From: BOG-908 sp963850605
GTDB lineage: Bacteria > Pseudomonadota > Alphaproteobacteria > Acetobacterales > Acetobacteraceae
Assembly (NCBI GenBank): GCA_963850605.1
Contig: CAWKLX010000002.1
Location: 508,684 to 572,683 of the forward strand
Direction of reading: 5' to 3'
Length of the DNA: 64,000 bases
Part shown: piece by piece, positions 28,292 through 37,424 of the stretch
Layout: each line of letters begins with the position of its first letter
Position numbering within the stretch: position 1 is the stretch's first letter
Made by a program: the position numbers and the translations under genes
The notes under the pieces: model-generated
What the model saw: only the letters and a program-made list of their open reading frames with translations
Told to the model about the DNA's origin: nothing
Databases searched by the model: none

Positions 28292-28318
28292 GCCTTCGGT
28301 CATCGGAAGGCGTTTCTG
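28292..28318 (+). terminator. possible pnp terminator
   Basis: GCCTTC (28292-28297) pairs with GAAGGC (28306-28311), followed by GTTTCTGT. It is a short stem 16 bases after the pnp stop and is surrounded by further CTGACTGCTGAGGGCTGAC-type imperfect repeats before the next gene. Weak on its own; position is the main support. Confidence 0.35.
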
Positions 28319-28352
28319 TCTGATGACTGAGTGCTGACTGCTGAGGGCTGAC

Positions 28353-29765
28353 ATGAAAGCGCTGAACGCGATCCGTATGGGTGGTGTGGACGTCCTCCCC
28401 CTCGTCGAGGGGGGGAAGGGCGTCGCCGTGTCCAACGGCTTCACCGCCGGCGCCTGGGCTGCCAGTGGCGGGGCCGGCACGTTTAGTGCCGTCAACCCGG
28501 ACAGTTACGATGCGGACGGGCACCCGATCCCGCAGGTTTATCACGGCAAGACGCGGCGCGACCGGCATGAGGAGCTGGTGGAGTATGCCATCACCGGTGG
28601 CATCACCCAGGCACGCCAGGCGTACGAGACGGCGGGCGGCCGGGGCCGCATCCATGCCAACCTGCTGTGGGAGATGGGCGGCGCCGAGCGCGTGATCACC
28701 GGGGTGCTGGAAGGCGCGCGCGGCCTGATCAACGGCATCACGTGCGGCGCCGGCATGCCCTACCGCCTGTCCGATATCGCCGCCCGGTTCGGCGTATACT
28801 ACTACCCCATCGTGTCCTCCTCGCGCGCCTTCAACGCGCTGTGGAAGCGGGCCTATTCCAAGGCGGCGTCCCTGCTGGGCGGCGTGGTATACGAGGACCC
28901 GTGGCTGGCTGGCGGGCATAACGGCCTGTCCAATGGCGAAGCGCCGGACAAGCCCGAGGATCCATTCCCTCGCGTGCTGGCGCTGCGAAAGCTGATGCGC
29001 ACCTTCGGGCTGGACCAGACGCCGATCATCATGGCGGGTGGCGTGTGGTGGCTGGAAGAGTGGCAGGACTGGATCGACAATCCGGAGCTGGGGCCGATCG
29101 CCTTCCAGTTCGGCACGCGCCCGCTGCTGACCACCGAATCGCCGATCAGCGAGGGCTGGAAACGCCGGCTGCCGCTGCTGAAATCCGGCGACGTGTTCCT
29201 GAACCGCTTCAGCCCGACCGGTTTCTATTCCAGCGCCGTCAACAACGATTTTATCCGTGACCTGCGCGACCGCTCGGAACGCCAGGTGGCGTATTCGACC
29301 GAGCGCGTGGGCGAGCACGTGGCCGAGTATGGGGTAGGTCCCCGTAAGCGGCCCGTGTACATGGCGCAGGGTGACCGTGCGCGCATCCGCGGCTGGGAAA
29401 ATGAGGGGTTTACCGAGGCGCTCCGCACCCCCGACACGACGCTGATTTTCGTCACCCCGGAGCAAGCCAGCCAGATCGTCGCAGATCAGGTCGCGTGCAT
29501 GGGATGCCTCAGCACGTGCCGGTTCTCGAACTGGAGCCAGGAAGGGCCCGAGTTCTCCAACGGCAAGAAGGCCGACCCGCGCAGCTTCTGCATCCAGAAG
29601 ACGCTGCAGGACATCGCGCACTCGCGCGACGACGAGGCGGCGCTGGACCACAATCTCATGTTCGCCGGGCACAACGCGTTCCGGTTCGGCAGCGATCCGT
29701 TTTATTCCAACGGGTATATCCCGAGCGTGCGCGAGTTGGTGGAACGGATTCTTACGGGGCGGTAA
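28353..29765 (+). CDS. nitronate monooxygenase / 2-nitropropane dioxygenase family FMN enzyme
   Basis: A 470-residue FMN TIM-barrel protein of the NMO/FabK superfamily. SNGFTAGAWAASGGAGTFSAV is the N-terminal flavin-loop region. IIMAGGVWWLEEWQDWI, FQFGTRPLLTTESPIS and FAGHNAFRFGSDPFYSNGYI are recognisable from this long subfamily, which also carries a C-terminal Cys cluster (ACMGCLSTC) that could bind a metal or cofactor. Substrate unknown; oxidation of alkyl nitronates is the general activity of the family. It follows pnp by 77 bases, with possible readthrough. About 260 empty bases separate it from hpnJ. Confidence 0.78.
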   Translation: MKALNAIRMGGVDVLPLVEGGKGVAVSNGFTAGAWAASGGAGTFSAVNPDSYDADGHPIPQVYHGKTRRDRHEELVEYAITGGITQARQAYETAGGRGRIHANLLWEMGGAERVITGVLEGARGLINGITCGAGMPYRLSDIAARFGVYYYPIVSSSRAFNALWKRAYSKAASLLGGVVYEDPWLAGGHNGLSNGEAPDKPEDPFPRVLALRKLMRTFGLDQTPIIMAGGVWWLEEWQDWIDNPELGPIAFQFGTRPLLTTESPISEGWKRRLPLLKSGDVFLNRFSPTGFYSSAVNNDFIRDLRDRSERQVAYSTERVGEHVAEYGVGPRKRPVYMAQGDRARIRGWENEGFTEALRTPDTTLIFVTPEQASQIVADQVACMGCLSTCRFSNWSQEGPEFSNGKKADPRSFCIQKTLQDIAHSRDDEAALDHNLMFAGHNAFRFGSDPFYSNGYIPSVRELVERILTGR

Positions 29766-30026
29766 AACTCGTTAGACCTGTTGCACGGTCAGTGCGAGCC
29801 CGCTCGGCCGAAGCAATCCATCGTCAGGCAAGCCCGGCATCCGGCAACAGTCTTGCATGTATAGACGTGGGTGGTGCGGCACAGCATTGCGCTGGCTGGC
29901 CCTCGGATCGAGCGGTCAAATCCGCTTTGCGACGAATTTTCAAGAAGCTTGTCTGACACAAGGTGAATTGCTTCAACCAAGCGGTCCGCATTGACAGCGG
30001 GATGACGGCAAGGCGTACCGACCGGA

Positions 30027-31454
30027 TTACGCCGCCTTGTGGCGGTCCCGCAGAAACTGAAAGAACTCCACGCCCTCGCGCAAGCGGCGCACCATCATCT
30101 GGCGGCTCGTCACCATCTCGCCCACAATCGCTGCAATCTTCGGCGCCCGGAAATAGAATTTTTTGTAGAACGTCTCGACGTTGTCGAAAATCTCGGTGTG
30201 CGCCAGATGCGGGTAGGTCAGCGGCGCGATCTGCACCCCATGGTCGTCGATCAGCTCCGCATTGTTGACGTCCAGCCAGCCATTCTCCAGTGCCTGTTTG
30301 TAAAGGAACGTGCCGGGGTAGGGGGCGGCCAGCGACACCTGGATGGTGTGCGGGTTGATATCCTTGGCGAAGTCAATGGTTTCGCGAATGGTCTCCTGCG
30401 TCTCGCCGGGCAGGCCCAGGATGAACGTGCCGTGAATCTTGATGCCCAGCTCGTGGCAATCCTTGGTGAAACGACGCGCCACGTCGATGCGCATGCCCTT
30501 CTTAATGTTGTACAGTATCTGCTGGTTGCCGCTCTCATAGCCGACCAGCAGCAGCCGTAGCCCGTTATCCTTCAACACCTTGAGCGTATCGCGCGGCACG
30601 TTCGCCTTCGCGTTGCACGACCAGGTGACGCCCAGCTTGCCCAGCTCACGCGCGATCGCTTCGGCGCGGGGCAAATCGTCCGTGAACGTGTCGTCGTCGA
30701 AGAAATACTCGCGCACCTGCGGAAACTTCTGCATGCACTGCCGGATTTCTTCCGCCACATGGGCCGGACTCCGCACGCGGTAGCGATGGCCGCCGACCGT
30801 CTGCGGCCACAGACAAAATGTGCAGTGCGACTTGCAGCCGCGGCCGGTGTAAAAGCTGATATACGGGTGCAGCAGATACCCGATGAAATAATCCTCGATG
30901 CGCAGGTCGCGCGCATACACGTCGGTCACGAATGGCAGCGAGTCCATGTTCTCGATCATGGCGCGCTCCGGATTGTGCACCAGCGCCCCGTTGGGATCGC
31001 GCCAGGTGATGCCGTCGATCCCCGCCCAGGGCCGGTCCTCGGCCACTTCCTTGATGGTGAAGTCGAACTCGTTGCGGGCAACGAAATCGATCGCGCCGAC
31101 GCTGGCCTCCATGCTTTCCTTCGGCTGCACGGCCACCTTGGCCCCCACCATGCCGATTTTCAGTGAGGGCTTGGCGTCCTTCAGCGCGCGCGCCACCTTC
31201 ACGTCCGACGCGAACGAGGGTGTGCTCGTATGCATCACCACCAGATCGTGCTCGCGGGAAGCGGCCACCACCGTCTCCAGCGAGGTGCGCGCCGGCGGGC
31301 TGTCGATCAGCTTGCTGCCTTCCACCAAGGCGGCGGGTTGCGCCAGCCAGGTCGGATACCAAAAGCTTTTGATTTCCCGCTTGGCCTGGTAGCGCGAGCC
31401 GGCGCCGCCATCGAAACCATCGAAGGAGGGCGGCTGTAGAAACAACGTTTTCAT
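30027..31454 (-). CDS. hpnJ: hopanoid biosynthesis radical SAM protein HpnJ
   Basis: In Burkholderia and related bacteria HpnJ carries out the last step of making the cyclitol-ether headgroup of bacteriohopanetetrol by ring contraction of the amino-sugar. The 475-residue protein has an N-terminal B12-binding-like domain and a radical SAM motif CKSHCTFC (C207, C211, C214). WPQTVGGHRYRVRSP and LLLVGYESGNQQIL are family-like. It is last in the minus-strand hpn operon, 3 bases after hpnI. HpnK, the deacetylase expected between HpnI and HpnJ in the pathway, is not in the window. Confidence 0.93.
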   Translation of the reverse strand: MKTLFLQPPSFDGFDGGAGSRYQAKREIKSFWYPTWLAQPAALVEGSKLIDSPPARTSLETVVAASREHDLVVMHTSTPSFASDVKVARALKDAKPSLKIGMVGAKVAVQPKESMEASVGAIDFVARNEFDFTIKEVAEDRPWAGIDGITWRDPNGALVHNPERAMIENMDSLPFVTDVYARDLRIEDYFIGYLLHPYISFYTGRGCKSHCTFCLWPQTVGGHRYRVRSPAHVAEEIRQCMQKFPQVREYFFDDDTFTDDLPRAEAIARELGKLGVTWSCNAKANVPRDTLKVLKDNGLRLLLVGYESGNQQILYNIKKGMRIDVARRFTKDCHELGIKIHGTFILGLPGETQETIRETIDFAKDINPHTIQVSLAAPYPGTFLYKQALENGWLDVNNAELIDDHGVQIAPLTYPHLAHTEIFDNVETFYKKFYFRAPKIAAIVGEMVTSRQMMVRRLREGVEFFQFLRDRHKAA

Positions 31455-31457
31455 GGA

Positions 31458-32624
31458 CTATCCCCTGCGCGCGGCGACCAGCACGCGCGCGGCACTGTAA
31501 TGTGTATCTTCACCGGTGCTCAGCACATGCCCGCGCCACGCCACCTCGTCGCCCATATAGGCGCACAGCAGTACCGCCATGGAGAGCACGTCGCGCAGGG
31601 CAGGCATCCAGGGCGGCGTGCGCACCGCACCCATGGCCCGCTCCACCGCCCAGCCGGACGCGCCACGCACCGCCACCGCCAGCACCCACAGGGCGCCGGC
31701 CCACAGTGCCGCGCCGGACATCGCCCAGGTCAGCAGGGCCCAGAAGGCGGGAAACTGGATGCAACTGACCGCGAACCCCAGCGGCTCGACCGCCCGTATG
31801 GTGCGCGCCCAGCGCAGCTCGTGTCGGAACAGGGCGGCGATGGACAACTCGCCCACCGTGGTGGCGGGCACGCAGGCGGCCAGACCCACATTCTGGCCCA
31901 GGCCACGCACCTTGTTGCCCAGCACCGCGTCGTCGGCGACATAAGGTGACAGCGCCGGGAAGCCTCCCACCCGCATCAGCGTCTCGCGGGTCAGCGCCAT
32001 GGTGGCGCCCATGCAGTCCTGCCGCCCCAGCGCCCGCGCCATCAGCGCGCCGGCGGCGAAGCTTTGCGTGATGTAGGAAGCGCCGAGCTTGCCCTGCAGC
32101 CCGTCATGCGCCGGCAAACCGGTGTACAGCGTCGTCACCAACCCCGTGCCGGGCACGTCCAGCGCGTCAGCCACGCGCGCCAGGTAATCGGGCGGGGCGT
32201 GCATGTCGCTGTCCGAGACCACCAGCACGTTGTAGCGGGCGGACGGATACATGTTGATCAGGTTGGCGACCTTGCGGTTCTCCCCGTGCGGCGTCGGGTC
32301 GATCACCAGCTCCATATCCACCTGCGGGAAACGTGCCTGCAGGCGGCGTACGACAGGGATGGCGGAGTCGGAAAAATCCTGGACGCCGAACACGATCTGG
32401 AAATGCGGATAGTTCTGGGCACAAAACGTGGCCAATGCCTCTTCCAGCAACGGCTCGTCCCCGTGCAGCGGCTTCAGCACGGTCACGGCCGGGCGGCGCC
32501 CAGCAACCGGTATGGCCGTGCGAAAGCGCCGCACCGCCAGCCAGCCCGCGGCCGCCTGCACGAAGCCCGCGAGCGTGATGGCGGCGGTGACCAGCACCGG
32601 CACGCAGGGCGTGTCGAACATCAC
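31458..32624 (-). CDS. hpnI: hopanoid biosynthesis glycosyltransferase HpnI
   Basis: A membrane GT2-type enzyme like ceramide glucosyltransferase; HpnI adds N-acetylglucosamine to bacteriohopanetetrol. 388 residues with an N-terminal membrane anchor, the PAVTVLKPLHGDEPLLEEAL start of the catalytic domain, D motifs in VVSDSDMHAP and YVADDAVLGN, and the acceptor motif HELRWAR. Hydrophobic helices follow (about residues 285-360). The start overlaps the hpnM stop by 4 bases. Confident assignment from the combination with hpnJ and hpnM. Confidence 0.93.
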   Translation of the reverse strand: MMFDTPCVPVLVTAAITLAGFVQAAAGWLAVRRFRTAIPVAGRRPAVTVLKPLHGDEPLLEEALATFCAQNYPHFQIVFGVQDFSDSAIPVVRRLQARFPQVDMELVIDPTPHGENRKVANLINMYPSARYNVLVVSDSDMHAPPDYLARVADALDVPGTGLVTTLYTGLPAHDGLQGKLGASYITQSFAAGALMARALGRQDCMGATMALTRETLMRVGGFPALSPYVADDAVLGNKVRGLGQNVGLAACVPATTVGELSIAALFRHELRWARTIRAVEPLGFAVSCIQFPAFWALLTWAMSGAALWAGALWVLAVAVRGASGWAVERAMGAVRTPPWMPALRDVLSMAVLLCAYMGDEVAWRGHVLSTGEDTHYSAARVLVAARRG

Positions 32625-33238
32625 GGTTTTATGGTGCCGCCCGACATCGTATCGATCTTCTGCTGAAGACTGGCGATCAGCCGGTCCGGCCCGCCGGCGA
32701 GCAGGGCGCGAAAGTCCGAGCGCTGCACGGCGGCCTGGCTGATAGTGCCTTGCTCCAGCACATCCACGGCCTGCCAGCCGCCCGTCCCCTGGCGCATGAC
32801 GTAGTCGATTCGGGTTGCCTCGCCCGCCTTGGGCACGATCTGCGTCTCCACGACCTTGTCACTGCCCACGTCACGGGTTTCGGTCAGCAGTTCTATCCTG
32901 TCGCCCGAGTCGCTGTCGAAGTTACTTGCGTAGCTGCTGATCGTGTAGGCGCGGAAGGTGGCCAGCAGTTTCGATTGCGCATCCGGCGGGATGGTTGCCC
33001 AGCGCAACCCCACGACCGTGCGTAATATTTGCGGCAAATTGAAGGCGTGATCCACGGCCGGCGCCAGCGCCTGATAGCGCGCCGGAAAAGGGGCGTGGCC
33101 ATTCTTCATGGCGGCGGCCAGCGCGTCGTCCAACACCTTAATCGGCGCGGCGGGCCCGGCATCCTGGGCGCCCGCGTGCCCGGCGAGTGCGAGCGATACC
33201 AGCGTGGCGACGCGCAGCCCGTTCAGGACACGCTTCAC
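32621..33238 (-). CDS. hpnM: hopanoid-associated MlaC/Ttg2D-family protein HpnM
   Basis: 205 residues with a signal peptide (VATLVSLALAGHAGAQ) and an MlaC-like fold: HAFNLPQILRTVVG, KLLATFRAYTISSYASNF, KVVETQIVPKAGEATRIDYV and WQAVDVLEQGTIS. MlaC homologues carry phospholipids through the periplasm; HpnM is proposed to carry hopanoids, still an inference. It overlaps dxs upstream and hpnI downstream by 4 bases each, so all are translated from one message. Confidence 0.9.
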   Translation of the reverse strand: MKRVLNGLRVATLVSLALAGHAGAQDAGPAAPIKVLDDALAAAMKNGHAPFPARYQALAPAVDHAFNLPQILRTVVGLRWATIPPDAQSKLLATFRAYTISSYASNFDSDSGDRIELLTETRDVGSDKVVETQIVPKAGEATRIDYVMRQGTGGWQAVDVLEQGTISQAAVQRSDFRALLAGGPDRLIASLQQKIDTMSGGTIKP

Positions 33239-35190
33239 AGATTGGCCGCCTCGCGCACGCCCTGGCGCGCCATGCCCAGCGCGCCAAGCGCCGTGCGGAC
33301 GATGGACTTGCTGTCCAGGCCGGCTTCCACGATCTGCGCGGCCGGGCTCATGTGGTCGATGAACCGGTCCGGCAGCGTGATCGGCCGGTAGCGCAGGCCG
33401 CCATCCAGGAAACCGCCGCAGGCCAGATGCTGGGCCACCAGCGCCGAGAAACCGCCGACAGAGGCCTCTTCGACGGTGATCAGCACCTCGTGGTGGCGTG
33501 CCAACTGCTCCAGCAAGGCCGTGTCGATCGGCTTGGCGAATCGTGCATCGGCGACCGTCGTGGACAAGCCACGAGCGGCCAGCTCGTCGGCGGCGCGCAT
33601 CGCGTCGGCCAGGCGCGTGCCTAGGCTGAGAATGGCAACGCGCGAGCCCTCGCGCAGCACGCGACCGCGGCCGATCGCCAGGATCTCACCACGCGCTGGC
33701 AGGGTCAGGCCGGTGCCTTCACCCCGCGGGTAGCGGAAGGCGGATGGCCGGTCGCCGATCGATGCGGAGGTGGCGACCATGTGCATCAGCTCGACCTCAT
33801 CGGCCGGCGCCATCAGCACGATTCCGGGCAAGCAGCCCAGATAAGACAGGTCGAAGCTGCCGGCATGGGTGGCGCCGTCATTGCCCACCAGCCCGGCGCG
33901 GTCGATGGCGAAGCGCACCGGCAGGTTCTGCAGCACCACGTCGTGCACCACCTGATCGTAGGCGCGCTGCAGGAAGGTGGAGTAGATGGTGGCGAACGGC
34001 GCCATGCCTTCGGCGGCCATGGAGGCGGCGAACGTGACGGCGTGCTGCTCGGCGATGCCGACGTCGAAAAAGCGGTCAGGAAATTTCTTCGCGAACCGAT
34101 CCAGCCCCGTGCCGGACGGCATGGCCGCCGTGATGGCCACGATACGGTCGTCATGCTCGGCCTCGGTCACCAGCGCGTCGGCGAAGACGCGCGTGTACGT
34201 GGGCGGACCGGCCGGCGCCTTCACCTGCTCGCCCGTCACCACGTTGAACTTGGCCACCGCGTGCAGTTTGTCGGCCGTGGCCTCGGCCGGCGGATAGCCG
34301 AAGCCCTTCTTGGTGATGACGTGCAGCAGGATCGGGCCCTTGGCCTCCGCCTCGCGCAGGTTGCGCAGCACGGGGAGCAGGTGATCCATGTTGTGGCCGT
34401 CGATCGGACCCACATAATAAAACCCGAGTTCTTCGAAAAGCGTGCCGCCCGTCAGCAGGCCCCTTGCGTACTCCTCGGCCTTCTTGACCGTGCGATCCAG
34501 CCCCCACGGAAAATGTTTCGTGATGCGGCCCGCCACGTCGCGAATGGACAGGAAACTGCGGCTGCTCATCAGGCGCGAGAGGTAGGCGCTCATGGCGCCG
34601 ACCGGCGGAGCGATCGACATCTCGTTGTCGTTCAGCACGACGATCAGGCGGCTTCTCCGAGCGCCGGCGTTGTTCATCGCCTCGTAGGCCATGCCGGCGC
34701 TCATGGCGCCGTCGCCGATCACGGCGATGACATGGCGTTCGGGATGGCCCTGCAACTCGTTGGCCACCGCGAAGCCCAGGCCGGCGGAGATGGACGTCGA
34801 GCTATGGGCGGCGCCGAACGGGTCGTATTCGCTCTCGCTGCGTCTCGTAAAACCGGACAGGCCGCCGGCCTGTCGAAGGGTGCGTATCCGATCCCGCCGC
34901 CCGGTCAGAATCTTATGGGGATAAGCCTGATGGCCCACGTCCCAGATGATCTTGTCGGTCGGACTGTCGAACACGGCGTGCAAGGCGACCGTCAGCTCGA
35001 CCACGCCCAGCGAGGCGCCCAGATGGCCGCCTGTGGTCGATACGGCATCCACCGTCTCGGCGCGTAGCTCGTCGGCCACCTGGCGCAACTGCTCGTTGGA
35101 GAGGTTGCGCAAGTCGGCGGGCGTGTGCACCCGGTCCAGGAGCGGCGTGGATGGCCGGCCGGAAGTGGCCATGCGTGGTTCAGCGGTCAT
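33235..35190 (-). CDS. dxs: 1-deoxy-D-xylulose-5-phosphate synthase
   Basis: DXS condenses pyruvate and glyceraldehyde-3-phosphate, the entry to the MEP pathway that supplies squalene for hopanoids. About 651 residues from the ATG at 35190; an ATG at 35172 is equally possible. Thiamine diphosphate motifs are GDGAMSAGMAYEAMNNAG and the SLGVVELTVALHAVFD region. GHQAYPHKILTGRRD, EQHAVTFAASMAAEG, FAIDRAGLVGNDG and the C-terminal SVGGFSALVAQHL are standard. It overlaps hpnM by 4 bases and follows ispA by about 50. Confidence 0.97.
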   Translation of the reverse strand: MTAEPRMATSGRPSTPLLDRVHTPADLRNLSNEQLRQVADELRAETVDAVSTTGGHLGASLGVVELTVALHAVFDSPTDKIIWDVGHQAYPHKILTGRRDRIRTLRQAGGLSGFTRRSESEYDPFGAAHSSTSISAGLGFAVANELQGHPERHVIAVIGDGAMSAGMAYEAMNNAGARRSRLIVVLNDNEMSIAPPVGAMSAYLSRLMSSRSFLSIRDVAGRITKHFPWGLDRTVKKAEEYARGLLTGGTLFEELGFYYVGPIDGHNMDHLLPVLRNLREAEAKGPILLHVITKKGFGYPPAEATADKLHAVAKFNVVTGEQVKAPAGPPTYTRVFADALVTEAEHDDRIVAITAAMPSGTGLDRFAKKFPDRFFDVGIAEQHAVTFAASMAAEGMAPFATIYSTFLQRAYDQVVHDVVLQNLPVRFAIDRAGLVGNDGATHAGSFDLSYLGCLPGIVLMAPADEVELMHMVATSASIGDRPSAFRYPRGEGTGLTLPARGEILAIGRGRVLREGSRVAILSLGTRLADAMRAADELAARGLSTTVADARFAKPIDTALLEQLARHHEVLITVEEASVGGFSALVAQHLACGGFLDGGLRYRPITLPDRFIDHMSPAAQIVEAGLDSKSIVRTALGALGMARQGVREAANL

Positions 35191-35241
35191 GATCCGAACG
35201 TTACTCCCAATCAACCAGGGCGGCCCAATGCCTGCTCGCCC

Positions 35242-36171
35242 CTAATTTCTGCGTGCGACGACCCAGGATGCCAAAGCGCGCAGCCTGTCGGCTTCCGGCC
35301 CGAAATGCTCTAGGTGGGCTTTCGACTGCTCACACAACATGACGGCCTGTGCTTCGGCGCGCTCGACCCCCAGAATTGATACCACTGTGGCTTTTCCGGC
35401 AGCCTCGTCCTTGCCAGCCGTCTTGCCGATCTGCTCGGCGGTGCCGACTGCGTCCAGCACGTCGTCGGCGATCTGGAAGGCGGCGCCCACATCCCTGCCA
35501 TAGGCGGCGATCTGCGTGCGCACCTGCCAGGGTGCGCGGCCCAGTATGGCCCCGGCCTCGGCCGAGTATTGGATCAGGCGCCCGGTTTTGAGCGCTTGCA
35601 GCCGGGCCACCTCGCCCAGGTTCAGCGTGCGGCCTTCTGCCTCCATGTCGATCATCTGGCCGCCGGCCATGCCGCGCGCGCCCGCGGCCAGGGCCAGGGC
35701 GCAGACCAGTTCGCAGCGTGCCAGCGGGTCGGAATGGGTGTCTTCTTCGGCCAGGACCTCGAAGGCGCGGGCCTGCAACGCGTCGCCAGCCAGGATGGCG
35801 GTGGCCTCATCGAACGCGCGGTGCGTGCTGGGCTTGCCGCGGCGCAGATCGTCGTTGTCCATGGAAGGCAGGTCGTCGTGCACCAGCGAATACGCGTGCA
35901 GCATCTCCACCGAGGCCGCCACCCGGGCGGCGCAGGCGGGCGCCACTTTGAACAGCGACGCCACCTCCATGACCAGGAAGCCGCGGAGCCGCTTGCCGCC
36001 GCCGAGGGCGGCGTAGCGCATCGCCTCGATCAGCCGTGCTTCCAGCCCCTGTTCCAGCGGCAGCAGACCGTCGAGACAGGTTTCTATCTGGCCGGCCCGC
36101 TCCGTCAGGGCGTTCATCAGGGCGATTTCGGGCGTGCCCTGCAGACCGATTTCCATGCTGTCCGTGGTCAC
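35242..36171 (-). CDS. ispA: farnesyl diphosphate synthase
   Basis: IspA makes C15 farnesyl diphosphate from IPP/DMAPP, the squalene precursor. From the GTG at 36171 it has 309 residues. Asp-rich motif 1 is DDLPSMD (residues 99-105), motif 2 is QIADDVLDAVG, and ALGGGKRLRGFLV is the IPP-binding region. The GTG start overlaps the xseB stop (GTGA). An alternative is an ATG five codons downstream. The order xseB-ispA-dxs is widely conserved; here it continues into hpn genes. Confidence 0.95.
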   Translation of the reverse strand: MTTDSMEIGLQGTPEIALMNALTERAGQIETCLDGLLPLEQGLEARLIEAMRYAALGGGKRLRGFLVMEVASLFKVAPACAARVAASVEMLHAYSLVHDDLPSMDNDDLRRGKPSTHRAFDEATAILAGDALQARAFEVLAEEDTHSDPLARCELVCALALAAGARGMAGGQMIDMEAEGRTLNLGEVARLQALKTGRLIQYSAEAGAILGRAPWQVRTQIAAYGRDVGAAFQIADDVLDAVGTAEQIGKTAGKDEAAGKATVVSILGVERAEAQAVMLCEQSKAHLEHFGPEADRLRALASWVVARRN

Positions 36172-36401
36172 CCTGCCACCGCCTTCAGGGTCAGCGAGCC
36201 GTCCGCCTGTTCGACGATGGCCTGTACGCGGGCTTCCGCCTCGGCGAGCTTGGACTCGCAATGCCGCCGCAGGGCGGTGCCGCGCTCGTAGCAGGTGATG
36301 GCGTCCTCCAGCTTCTGCTGACCGCCTTCCAGGCCGCGAACTATACGTTCAAGTTCGGCGAGGGCGTCCTCGAAGGAGAGGCCGGAGATAGAGTCCGACA
36401 T
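36168..36401 (-). CDS. xseB: exodeoxyribonuclease VII small subunit
   Basis: XseB is the small, helical regulatory subunit of exonuclease VII. It is 77 residues from the ATG at 36401. SFEDALAELERIVRGLEGGQ, LEDAITCYERGTALRRHCESKL and AEARVQAIVEQADG are the family pattern. It is first in the ispA-dxs-hpn operon with a 4-base overlap. The frame stays open much further upstream only as a shadow of the glycosyltransferase gene on the other strand. Confidence 0.95.
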   Translation of the reverse strand: MSDSISGLSFEDALAELERIVRGLEGGQQKLEDAITCYERGTALRRHCESKLAEAEARVQAIVEQADGSLTLKAVAG

Positions 36402-36491
36402 GGAAGATGGGTAGCGTGAAAGGCCGCGGAAAGGAAGCGTGCGCGGCAACGCGATCTTTGGCCGGTGGCTTGGGTCGGCTATAGGCGGGGC

Positions 36492-37424
36492 GTGCGCATC
36501 CTGTTCATCTCGGCGACGCGGTTGGGCGACGCGGTGCTGTCCACCGGGCTGCTGGCCCATCTGCTCGAGCAACAGCCAGGCGCGCGCGTCACGGTGGCGT
36601 GCGGGCCGGTAGCGGCCGGGGTGTTCGCGCGGATGCCTGGGCTGGAACGGGTTCTGGTGATCGAAAAACGCGCGGCGGACCTGCACTGGCTGGCACTGTG
36701 GGCGCGGGTAGTGGGTCCTTTGTGGGATGTGGTGGTCGATCTGCGCGGGTCGGCGCTGAGTTTTTTTCTGCCGGCGCGGCGGCGCATCGTCATGCGCGGC
36801 GGCCGGCGGCCGGGACACCGGCTGACGCATATCGCCGGTGCGGCCGGGCTGGACGTGGTGCCGCGCCCGGTGGCCTGGACATCGCCGGCAGACCGGGCGG
36901 TGGCGGCGGGGCTGCTGGGCGAGGGAAGATGGATCGGACTGGGTCCAACGGCGAATTGGGCGGGTAAGGCATGGCCTGCGGAGCGGTTCGTGGGCCTGGC
37001 ACACGCATTGGCCTCGGCACTGCCGGGCGCACGCGTTGCCATTTTTGGTGGCCCGGGCGAGGCGGAGCGGGCCGCCGCGTCCGCCACGCTGGCCGCGTTG
37101 CCGGGCGCGCTCGATCTGGTGGGGCGGCTGAGCCTGCCGGAAGCGGCGGCGTGCCTGGCGCGCTGCACGGTGTTCGTGGGCAATGATTCGGGGCTGATGC
37201 ACTTGGCGGCTGCATCGGGTGCGGCCACGCTGGGTTTGTTCGGGCCAACGCCGGCGGCGGAATATGCGCCGGCCGGGCGATGCACGGCGTTCGTCGAGGC
37301 GGACGGCGCGCCTGGGATGGCGCCAATGGAATCGCTCGGTGTGCAGACTGCGGCCGATGCCGCGCTCGCGCTGCTGCAGCGGGATGGTGTTCTGCCCTCG
37401 CTTGCGGAGGCGCATGTCGCGTGA
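36492..37424 (+). CDS. glycosyltransferase family 9 (heptosyltransferase-like)
   Basis: GT9 enzymes add heptose or related sugars to the LPS core in the cytoplasm. From the GTG at 36492 (VRILFISATRLGDAVLSTGL) it has 310 residues. LGPTANWAGKAWPAERFVGLA and FVGNDSGLMHLAAASGAATLGLFGPT are the nucleotide-sugar-binding signatures. The exact sugar is not predictable. It overlaps the next glycosyltransferase as GTGA. It is divergent from xseB with a 90-base gap that holds both promoters. Confidence 0.9.
   Translation: MRILFISATRLGDAVLSTGLLAHLLEQQPGARVTVACGPVAAGVFARMPGLERVLVIEKRAADLHWLALWARVVGPLWDVVVDLRGSALSFFLPARRRIVMRGGRRPGHRLTHIAGAAGLDVVPRPVAWTSPADRAVAAGLLGEGRWIGLGPTANWAGKAWPAERFVGLAHALASALPGARVAIFGGPGEAERAAASATLAALPGALDLVGRLSLPEAAACLARCTVFVGNDSGLMHLAAASGAATLGLFGPTPAAEYAPAGRCTAFVEADGAPGMAPMESLGVQTAADAALALLQRDGVLPSLAEAHVA

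Noticed and set aside
25690..28351. CRISPR-like array suspected from CAGTTTCCAG and GCTGACTGCTGA repeats
   Set aside because: Repeats are imperfect, not evenly spaced and lack spacers; they form simple hairpins between genes.
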